Shown piece after piece: positions 1 through 4,682 of a stretch of DNA of 9,674 bases (position 1 is its first letter; the number at the start of each line of letters is the position of its first letter). The notes under the pieces are model-generated. The model was not told where the DNA came from and ran no database searches. It was given only the letters and a program-made list of their open reading frames with translations. Position numbers and translations under genes: made by a program. The stretch lies in contig PLXI01000117.1 of the NCBI GenBank assembly GCA_003151375.1, forward strand, positions 1 through 9,674, written 5' to 3'. Source of the stretch: Hyphomicrobiales bacterium (lineage in GTDB: Bacteria; Pseudomonadota; Alphaproteobacteria; Rhizobiales; Aestuariivirgaceae).

Positions 1-209
1 CGGGCGCGCTTGATGGCTTTGGCCAATTCGCGTTGCTTCAAAGTGCATACAGCTGAAATGCGGGCTGGAATGATTTTGCCGCGTTCTGACAGATAACGCT
101 GCAACATGCGCGTATCCTTGTAATCAATCTTTGGCGCATTATCGCCAGAGAATGGGCAAGACTTCCTGCGGCGGAAAAATGGGCGGCGTGCGCCTTGATC
201 CATAGCCAT
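1..209 (-). CDS. rpsR: 30S ribosomal protein S18 (3' end outside window)
   Basis: S18 is a small-subunit ribosomal protein that sits beside S6 on the platform of the 30S subunit. The minus-strand frame from 209 gives 69 complete codons with the hallmarks of alphaproteobacterial S18: RRPFFRRRKSCPF near the N terminus, then NAPKIDYKD, LQRYLSERGKI and the C-terminal KQRELAKAIKRA. Only about ten terminal residues should lie beyond the left edge. The ATG at 209 overlaps the rpsF stop codon (TAATG), which points to translational coupling; a second in-frame ATG at 203 is an alternative start. It is the second gene of an rpsF-rpsR operon. The identification is essentially certain; only the exact start is open. 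Confidence 0.97.
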   Translation of the reverse strand, partial: MAMDQGARRPFFRRRKSCPFSGDNAPKIDYKDTRMLQRYLSERGKIIPARISAVCTLKQRELAKAIKRA

Positions 210-580
210 TAGTTCATATCCTCCATGCTGAAGCCATCATCGTCGCGGCGCTTTTCTTCGCGGCGGCGCATTTGGGCTGATGGGCCTTCTTCGAGGGCTT
301 CAACCTTGATGGTCAAATTGCGGATCACATCTTCTGAGATCGACATCTGGCGTTCCATTTCAGCAACTGCTGCTGATGGGCCGTCAATGTTCATCAAGAT
401 GAAATAGGCTTTGCGATTTTTCTTAACGCGGAACGTGAGAGACTTGAGGCCCCATTGTTCCACCTTGTCAACTTTAGCGCCGCCCGCAGACAGCACACCC
501 TTATATTGCTCAATCAACGCATCAACCTGCGTTTGAGCCGCATCTTGGCGCACCAAGAATATGTGTTCATAAAATGCCAT
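209..580 (-). CDS. rpsF: 30S ribosomal protein S6
   Basis: S6 binds S18 and the central domain of 16S rRNA during assembly of the 30S platform. The product is 123 aa. It opens with MAFYEHIFLVRQD, carries the conserved central stretch VEQWGLKSLTFRVKKNRKAYF, then the MERQMSISEDVIRNLTIKVE segment, and ends in an acidic and basic tail that is typically variable. An open frame continues upstream to 682, but I chose the ATG at 580 because the homologous region starts there and an AAGGAA Shine-Dalgarno lies about 8 nt upstream. The stop codon overlaps the rpsR start. The gene follows a long structured leader, which would fit autogenous control of S6 and S18 synthesis. Confidence 0.97.
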   Translation of the reverse strand: MAFYEHIFLVRQDAAQTQVDALIEQYKGVLSAGGAKVDKVEQWGLKSLTFRVKKNRKAYFILMNIDGPSAAVAEMERQMSISEDVIRNLTIKVEALEEGPSAQMRRREEKRRDDDGFSMEDMN

Positions 581-754
581 TGATAATTCCTTCGTTGGCG
601 GTTCAAATTCCAAAACCAAAAAGCGCCGAGCCCCATACGAACCTGAGAAGGTTCGAAGCAAGTTTCGAATGAGCGGAGACACGGGAAGACGGGGTTAAGC
701 CCTCGCCAAGTTTCCTTGACGCTTCCGTTCAGCCACCAGCTAAATGGTTTCGTG
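581..754 (-). promoter_or_regulatory. Long structured 5' leader of rpsF-rpsR, possible autoregulatory RNA
   Basis: From the promoter at 761-789 the transcript should begin near 754, giving a leader of about 174 nt. Read on the minus strand it contains a 7-bp hairpin closed by a GAAA tetraloop (CGTCAAG-GAAA-CTTGGCG, 704-721, one G-U pair). It also contains a perfect 7-bp hairpin CGAACCT-TCTC-AGGTTCG (638-655). Two TTCGAA elements (652-657 and 664-669) could pair instead of the second hairpin, because they share bases 652-655. S6:S18 leader motifs are known in many bacteria, but I could not confirm the consensus (CCG-containing loop) here. The structure is seen; the regulatory role is inferred. 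Confidence 0.45.
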
Positions 755-760
755 GGGCTG

Positions 761-789
761 CCTATGGCCCAAGGCGGCCAGCAATGCAA
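761..789 (-). promoter_or_regulatory. Predicted sigma-70 promoter of rpsF-rpsR
   Basis: On the minus strand, TTGCAT (784-789) and CATAGG (761-766) are separated by exactly 17 bp. The -35 box is preceded by C, giving the CTTG start common in alphaproteobacterial housekeeping promoters. It is the best candidate between rpsF and omp1. The -10 box is not a strong match, so this is a prediction. Confidence 0.45.
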
Positions 790-915
790 GGCCGGAATCG
801 GCTAGGCAACGGAAACACGGTTGCACCACGGAGTCGCGCTTCAACTGATAAGTCGCCCAGATTGTGGCCAAAAAGCAACTGACCACATCAAATCGGACTA
901 TTCTTGGGCAATTTG
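790..915. other. Intergenic stretch without recognised genes
   Basis: This is the middle of the roughly 400-bp divergent interval between rpsF and omp1. I see no coding frame with a credible start, no terminator and no strong repeat in it. It probably only separates the two divergent promoters. A weak continuation of the omp promoter-region repeat may begin at about 901. Confidence 0.4.
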
Positions 916-927
916 GGTCGATTTAGC

Positions 928-957
928 TTGTTAATGAATTATTAATTTCGTTATATT
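928..957 (+). promoter_or_regulatory. Predicted promoter of the omp1-omp2 unit
   Basis: TTGTTA (928-933) and TATATT (952-957) are separated by 18 bp, about 30 bp upstream of the omp1 start. The same boxes are conserved in the copy before omp3 (TTGTTA and TATACT at identical spacing), which supports them as functional. Confidence 0.6.
931..945 (+). promoter_or_regulatory. CtrA-type box TTAA-N7-TTAA
   Basis: TTAA at 931-934 and TTAA at 942-945 are separated by exactly seven bases, matching the published full CtrA consensus of alphaproteobacteria. The site overlaps the -35 box and spacer of the omp1 promoter, a position compatible with direct control by this cell-cycle response regulator. The region is A+T rich, so a chance match is possible. 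Confidence 0.5.
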
Positions 958-987
958 CATCACAATTCGGGCAATTTGGGGATTCTA

Positions 988-1668
988 ATGAAAAAAACAT
1001 TTTGGGCGGCGGCTGCCACAATCTTACTGATCGGAACTTCGGCTTTTGCAGCCGATGTGGTTGCGCCAGCACCTGCGGCCTTTGATTGGTCGGGTGCCTA
1101 TATAGGCTTAAACGGCGGAATTGCCCCTGGTATTGGTGGGAACAATTGGGGGCTTACCTCGGCCCCGGGAATCACCTCCGTCGAAAGTTTCACTGGCGGA
1201 CTTGGTGGTATCACGGTTGGCGACAATTGGCAGAAGAACAAATTTGTATTCGGTATTGAGGGCGATGCTGATATCGCGGGGCTGAGCGCTGTACACACAG
1301 CGACGGCGGGTTTTGCTTGCGGGGGCACCAACTGCTCTACATTTGTGGATTCACTTGGGACCTTGCGGGCCCGTGCAGGTTATGCATTGGGCAGCAGCGG
1401 GTTGCTATATGTAACAGGCGGCTTGGCCGGTGGTTACGTTCTTGGCCATGCTGGTGGTGGCGCTCTGCCTGATAATGGCCAGGCTACCCAAATTGGCTGG
1501 ACTGCAGGCGCTGGGATTGAAGCTGCACTTTCCAGCCATTTGACGGCCAAAGTTGAGGGCCTATATGTTGATCTGGGTCGGCTAAGTTTGCCCACAGGCT
1601 GCGGAGGGGGCTGCTTTACAGACGTTCATTTCGCAGTGGCACGCGTGGGCTTGAACTATAAGTTCTAA
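988..1668 (+). CDS. Outer-membrane beta-barrel protein, Omp25/Omp31 family (paralogue 1)
   Basis: The product is a 226-aa predicted outer-membrane beta-barrel (OMP_b-brl type porin-like family). It has a signal peptide ending near residue 21 (SAFA, then ADVVAPAPAAFDWSGAY). The mature start, the strand pairs FVFGIEGDADI and LGTLRARAGYA, TAKVEGLYVDLG, and the terminal VGLNYKF with its final Phe are all typical of the Omp25/Omp31/RopB group of rhizobia and Brucella. Four cysteines lie in predicted loops (CGGTNC and CGGGC). I chose the ATG at 988 rather than an in-frame TTG at 976 because GGGGATT provides the ribosome-binding site and paralogues start at the same point. omp2 begins 47 bp downstream with no terminator between, so they are probably cotranscribed. 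Its role is likely envelope structure or small-solute passage; the substrate is unknown. Confidence 0.9.
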   Translation: MKKTFWAAAATILLIGTSAFAADVVAPAPAAFDWSGAYIGLNGGIAPGIGGNNWGLTSAPGITSVESFTGGLGGITVGDNWQKNKFVFGIEGDADIAGLSAVHTATAGFACGGTNCSTFVDSLGTLRARAGYALGSSGLLYVTGGLAGGYVLGHAGGGALPDNGQATQIGWTAGAGIEAALSSHLTAKVEGLYVDLGRLSLPTGCGGGCFTDVHFAVARVGLNYKF

Positions 1669-1715
1669 AATTGCTTGGTAATGATATCTGCAGCGCGAGC
1701 GGCTAGGGGATTGTA

Positions 1716-2357
1716 ATGAAAAAAGCATTTTGGGCATTTGGTATTTTTACGGCGTTGCTTGGCGCATCTTCTGCTATGGCAGCGGATGTTATGGCTCCAG
1801 CACCTGCTTTTAATTGGGCAGGTCCTTATGTCGGTGTTGTGGGTTCGTATGGTTTCGGAACGTCGAACCATACAAATACATTTGGGACCTCGAGTGGTGA
1901 TTTCCCTATGTCTGGGGTTCTTGGCGGTTTGGATTTTGGGTTTAACCGTCAAAGCAATAATTTTGTTTATGGCCTTGAAGGTGACATTGCCTTATCTACT
2001 GACAAGGGCAACAGCAGCTCTGCTGTATGCGCAGGCGGCGGTTGCAATACCAATTTAAATTGGCTTTCGACGGCAAGGGCTCGGGTTGGATTTGCAAAAG
2101 ACAACATTCTTTTCTTTGGCACCGGTGGTTTGGCGATTGCAGGAATGCATGCTGACTGCTGCGGAGGCGCAGGCTCAGTTGATTCAACGCGACTTGGCTA
2201 CACACTGGGGGGCGGCATCGAGATGGCTGTCTCAAACCACGTGACCGCAAAACTGCAATATCTATATGTCAACGAAGGCTCTATCCCATACCTTATTGTG
2301 AACGCTGATGCCAGTCGCAATCATATCGTTTCACTGGGCATTAATTACAAGTTCTAA
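1716..2357 (+). CDS. Outer-membrane beta-barrel protein, Omp25/Omp31 family (paralogue 2)
   Basis: The product is 213 aa and paralogous to the genes on either side. The signal peptide starts MKKAFWAFGIFTALLG and ends AMA (about 22 residues), followed by ADVMAPAPAFNWAGPYVGV. Barrel signatures are NNFVYGLEGDIAL, LSTARARVGFA, TRLGYTLGGGIEMA, TAKLQYLYVNEG and the C-terminal LGINYKF. Cysteine pairs CAGGGC and an adjacent CC lie in predicted loops. The start is supported by TAGGGGATT upstream, near-identical to the omp3 site. It has no promoter of its own that I can see and ends before a strong terminator (2382-2409), so it is the distal gene of a two-gene unit. The outer-membrane location is well supported; a specific function is not. 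Confidence 0.9.
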   Translation: MKKAFWAFGIFTALLGASSAMAADVMAPAPAFNWAGPYVGVVGSYGFGTSNHTNTFGTSSGDFPMSGVLGGLDFGFNRQSNNFVYGLEGDIALSTDKGNSSSAVCAGGGCNTNLNWLSTARARVGFAKDNILFFGTGGLAIAGMHADCCGGAGSVDSTRLGYTLGGGIEMAVSNHVTAKLQYLYVNEGSIPYLIVNADASRNHIVSLGINYKF

Positions 2358-2381
2358 CTTCTGTTCCAGATTTAAAATTGT

Positions 2382-2409
2382 AAACGCGGGGCTCTGGCTC
2401 CGCGTTTTT
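2382..2409 (+). terminator. Rho-independent terminator of omp1-omp2
   Basis: An 11-bp stem (AAACGCGGGGC and GCTCCGCGTTT, one G-U pair) with a TCTG loop is followed by further T residues. The same 26-bp hairpin recurs, identical, after omp3 at 3249-3274. Confidence 0.92.
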
Positions 2410-2493
2410 GCTTTTACGCGGGTTTGTTTCGTGGCTGTCGTAGGCTTGTAAAGCAACAGAATTCACCAAATCCACCTAACTTCTGGAAGTTTT

Positions 2494-2568
2494 GGTCGAT
2501 TTAGCTTGTTAACGAATTATTAGTTTCGCTATACTCGTCGCAATTCGGGCGTTTAGGGGATTGCAATG
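2494..2568 (+). repeat. Duplicated omp promoter and RBS region, copy 2
   Basis: This is the ungapped counterpart of 916-990. Eleven differences are visible by eye. They include TTAA to TTAG in the right half of the CtrA-type element and TATATT to TATACT in the -10 box. Confidence 0.9.
2506..2535 (+). promoter_or_regulatory. Predicted promoter of omp3 with a degenerate CtrA-type element
   Basis: TTGTTA (2506-2511) and TATACT (2530-2535) are separated by 18 bp, as in the omp1 promoter. The embedded element is TTAA-N7-TTAG (2509-2523), one base from the CtrA consensus. omp3 may therefore be driven by the same type of RNA polymerase but respond differently to the regulator. Confidence 0.55.
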
Positions 2569-3225
2569 AAGAATGCATTTTTGGCATTTGGTATTTTGGC
2601 TTTTCTAGGAACCACCCCTGCGATGGCAGCTGATATGGTGGCACCCGCTCCTTATGATTGGACCGGTGCCTTTGTTGGATTGGAAGCTGGGGCGGATTTG
2701 CTCAACAGCCAATGGTCTAGCCCGACAAACACCTTTGTAACATTTAATACGAATGGGACTGGTGTGGCGCTGGGCGGTGTGGCGGGTTATCGCAAGCAGA
2801 CCAGCAATAATTTAGTTCTTGGTACAGAATTAAGTGGAGATTGGCTCAGCACCCTCGGCAGTGCCAACTGTGCCCTTATTACTCCGACATGCAACACGCG
2901 GCAGGATTTTTTGGGTTTGGCGCAAATTAATGTAGGTATAGCGTCTGGTGTCACGCATTTTTATTTCGGTGGTGGTGCGGCATTGGGTGATTTTCAGTAT
3001 AATGAAACTGTGAGCCTAGCTCAAAGCTGGACAGGTGGCATGCGGTTAGGTTGGACTGTTGGGGCTGGCGCAGACTTCGCGCTGACCAACCAGTGGCAAG
3101 CGGGTCTACGCTACAACTATTATGACTTTGGAACCCAAAGCATCGGTGGGGGCATTAGCCCCGCTCTCGTTAACTTCCAAGAAAATGGACATCTGGTCAC
3201 GATCCGGTTTGAGCACAAATTCTAA
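2566..3225 (+). CDS. Outer-membrane beta-barrel protein, Omp25/Omp31 family (paralogue 3)
   Basis: The product is 219 aa, the most divergent of the three paralogues. The signal peptide is MKNAFLAFGILAFLG to AMA (about 21 residues), followed by ADMVAPAPYDWTGAFVGLEAG. Barrel-type segments include NNLVLGTELSGDWL, LRLGWT-like GMRLGWTVGAGADFA, QAGLRYNYYDFG and the terminal VTIRFEHKF with a final Phe. It keeps one cysteine pair (CALITPTC) at the loop position that also holds Cys pairs in the other two proteins. The ATG at 2566 follows TAGGGGATT at the same spacing as in omp2. The gene is monocistronic, with its own promoter copy and a copy of the omp2 terminator, and so can be expressed apart from omp1-omp2. 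Confidence 0.9.
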   Translation: MKNAFLAFGILAFLGTTPAMAADMVAPAPYDWTGAFVGLEAGADLLNSQWSSPTNTFVTFNTNGTGVALGGVAGYRKQTSNNLVLGTELSGDWLSTLGSANCALITPTCNTRQDFLGLAQINVGIASGVTHFYFGGGAALGDFQYNETVSLAQSWTGGMRLGWTVGAGADFALTNQWQAGLRYNYYDFGTQSIGGGISPALVNFQENGHLVTIRFEHKF

Positions 3226-3248
3226 GCCAATGCTTTTTTAATTCCATC

Positions 3249-3275
3249 AAACGCGGGGCTCTGGCTCCGCGTTTT
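3249..3275 (+). terminator. Rho-independent terminator of omp3 (duplicate of 2382-2409)
   Basis: The hairpin is identical to the one after omp2 (arms AAACGCGGGGC and GCTCCGCGTTT, loop TCTG). The sequence just after it (TTGCTTTT then CGTGG and CTGTC blocks) also resembles that after the first copy, so the duplicated unit extends past the terminator. Confidence 0.9.
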
Positions 3276-3297
3276 GCTTTTCGTGGGCTGTCATGCG

Positions 3298-3335
3298 TAT
3301 GCTGCATTGCAAGGTATATTGTGCAGTGCAGCATA
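3298..3335. repeat. Long inverted repeat upstream of the DUF2934/HhH gene
   Basis: Arms TATGCTGCATTGCA (3298-3311) and TGCAGTGCAGCATA (3322-3335) are complementary over 14 bp with a single G-T pair, around a 10-base loop containing TATATT. There is no T-run, so it is not an evident terminator. Its position 44 bp before the next start codon suggests an operator or an mRNA leader hairpin; this role is inferred. Confidence 0.7.
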
Positions 3336-3378
3336 ATCTGCTATGGGCGTTAACCATATTGCACCCACGGAGAAACCC

Positions 3379-3798
3379 ATGTCCAAGAAACCTGTTCCCC
3401 CCACGCATGATGAGATCGCCGCCCTCGCCTATTCTTACTATGAAGCCGAAGGCTATCCCCATGGCCGCGATGATATCCATTGGCAGCGCGCCTATGAAGC
3501 CCTGCTTGCCACACAAAGCGCCAAGCCAGCCATTAAGACCAAGCCAGCCGCCACAGACATTTCATTGATTGACGGCGTGGGCCCTGCCCTCACCGAGAAA
3601 TTGAAAGCCGCTGGCTATGCCACGTTGGCGGACATTGCTGGCCTCACAGTGGCAGCGCTTGAAAAGCTTGACGCCAAATTGGGCCTCAAGGGCCGCAGCT
3701 TGCGCGAAGATTGGATCGCCCAAGCCAAGGCACTGGTGGCAGGGGCTGCACCTCGCGCTAAAGTGGATCAAAAGAAAGCCGCCAAGGCCAAAGCCTAA
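3379..3798 (+). CDS. DUF2934 plus helix-hairpin-helix (H3TH-like) protein
   Basis: The product is 139 aa with two recognisable parts. Residues about 8-45 (HDEIAALAYSYYEAEG, then HWQRAYEALLA) match the DUF2934 pattern, a short helical domain common in rhizobia with no known function. After an Ala/Lys/Pro linker, residues about 60-118 (LIDGVGPALTEKLKAAGYATL, IAGLT and LKGRSLREDWIAQAKAL) match the helix-hairpin-helix domain of the family labelled predicted 5' DNA nuclease (COG3743-like), which also occurs at the end of some respiratory subunit proteins. The tail is Lys/Ala rich. The fold suggests nucleic-acid binding, but catalytic residues are not evident. I chose the ATG at 3379 because GGAG lies 7 nt upstream; an in-frame ATG at 3343 lacks a ribosome-binding site. 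Confidence 0.85.
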   Translation: MSKKPVPPTHDEIAALAYSYYEAEGYPHGRDDIHWQRAYEALLATQSAKPAIKTKPAATDISLIDGVGPALTEKLKAAGYATLADIAGLTVAALEKLDAKLGLKGRSLREDWIAQAKALVAGAAPRAKVDQKKAAKAKA

Positions 3799-4041
3799 AT
3801 TATTTGCGCATCTCGCTTGCGCGCGTTTGCCGCTGCGTGGAATGAAAACTTGGTCTGGTGTGAACATGGCCAATCAATGGACATTGCCATCCGCCGCGAA
3901 AAACAAATCAAAGCATGGAAGCGCGATTGGAAAATTGAGTTGATTGAAAAGATCAATCCGAATTGGATTGATCTGCATGGCGCGATTGATGTGCTGGCGA
4001 GTTTGATGCAAGAAGCTGGACCCCGGCTTTCACCGAGGTGA
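3799..4041 (+). pseudogene. GIY-YIG endonuclease-family remnant, N-terminal half missing
   Basis: The frame ending at 4041 encodes AAWNENLVWCEH, then MDIAIRREKQIKAWKRDWKI and LIEKINPNWIDLH. This is the characteristic C-terminal half of small GIY-YIG (UPF0213/YhbQ-like) proteins, including the REKQIK-W-R-WK-LIE-NP-W-DL signature. The GIY and YIG strands and the catalytic Arg region that should precede it are absent. The frame instead meets the stop codon of the upstream helix-hairpin-helix gene at 3796-3798, and there is no ATG with a ribosome-binding site before the signature. It is therefore most likely a 5'-truncated, non-functional relic. Expression as a short peptide from the TTG at 3817 cannot be excluded. 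Confidence 0.8.
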
Positions 4042-4133
4042 CGAATTAAATATCAAACAAATATCCGATCAATTCGATACTGTATAAGGCCTGGAGTTGA
4101 AGGGACTGACACTGTAACTATAACTCTCGACCA
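4042..4133. other. A+T-rich spacer between the GIY-YIG remnant and the P-loop gene
   Basis: No coding frame or strong hairpin is visible. A short direct repeat AAATATC-AAAC-AAATATC lies around 4067-4085. The spacer is the convergent junction of the plus-strand remnant and the minus-strand P-loop gene, and no clear terminator is seen for either. Confidence 0.3.
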
Positions 4134-4625
4134 CTAGCACTTTATGATCAGATTACGGTACGCGGCCCAACCATAAATCACTTCTCTTAGTTCTTGCACT
4201 CTAGCTTTGGGACCGACTTTGCCGGATCGGATTGCAAGTGCTGACCGAGCAACCAGCAGCCGATTAACAAGCCCAAGCCTATCCCAATTTTTTCCTCTAT
4301 CGTTGTAGCCGGGGTTCAGCCACTGCACATAAATTTGAAAGCCACTTGTTCTTATGTACTCGAGTGTCTTCGCCACTTCCTCAGTATACTGCATCGAACA
4401 CAGGATAATTCTACTTTGGGTATCACGAAGGACATCACCAGCATAAAGTTTCCTCTCCTCGAACGATCCGCTTATCAAGAAGACATCAACGCATTCTCGT
4501 GGCCTAAGTGTCAAAGGCTTGGATCGCTTGCGAGTCTTGACTGAGCCACCAAACAGCACATTCCACGTTCTCGATTTGCCAGATTTTTTGTTACCGAGAA
4601 CCGCAACAAATAATCGATCCGCCAT
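4134..4625 (-). CDS. Orphan P-loop protein of unknown function
   Basis: The product is 163 aa. It starts MADRLFVAVLGNKKSGKSR: a hydrophobic strand followed by a textbook Walker A motif (GNKKSGKS, residues 11-18). This is followed by WNVLFGG, the strands VDVFLISGS, RIILCSMQY and FQIYVQWLNPGYND, and a C-terminal helical part ending REVIYGWAAYRNLI. The P-loop followed by a WN-LFG helix resembles small GTPase-like proteins, but I see no DxxG or NKxD motif and no obvious Walker B aspartate, so hydrolysis is uncertain. The start at 4625 is fixed by a perfect AGGAGG ribosome-binding site after an A-run. The frame stays open to 4673, but without support. It begins 57 bp after the carA stop on the same strand with no visible terminator between. 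Its base composition looks more A+T rich than carA, suggesting later acquisition. I do not recognise a named family. Confidence 0.87.
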   Translation of the reverse strand: MADRLFVAVLGNKKSGKSRTWNVLFGGSVKTRKRSKPLTLRPRECVDVFLISGSFEERKLYAGDVLRDTQSRIILCSMQYTEEVAKTLEYIRTSGFQIYVQWLNPGYNDRGKNWDRLGLVNRLLVARSALAIRSGKVGPKARVQELREVIYGWAAYRNLIIKC

Positions 4626-4682
4626 TGTAACCTCCTTTTTTTGTCGCCTTGCTGAATTACGATGACCGCGCACCCAAAAAAC

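Larger units (their letters stand above)
916..990 (+). repeat. Duplicated omp promoter and RBS region, copy 1
   Basis: This 75-bp segment up to and including the omp1 ATG aligns without gaps to 2494-2568 in front of omp3; by hand count 64 of 75 positions are identical. The shared block contains the -35 and -10 boxes, the TTAA-N7 element and the GGGGATT ribosome-binding region, so the whole control region was copied and not only the reading frame. Confidence 0.9.

Noticed and set aside
514..789. A 91-codon minus-strand frame overlapping rpsF and its leader
   Set aside because: It overlaps the start of rpsF in another frame, has no ribosome-binding site or family features, and lies in structured leader sequence.
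981..985. A GANTC (CcrM methylation) site between the omp1 ribosome-binding site and start codon
   Set aside because: A 5-bp motif with one free base is expected often by chance, and it is not conserved in the omp3 copy, so I did not count it as support for cell-cycle control.
3817..4041. The GIY-YIG-like frame as an intact gene of 74 codons starting at TTG
   Set aside because: The catalytic N-terminal half of the family is missing and no ribosome-binding site precedes the TTG, so a relic is more likely.
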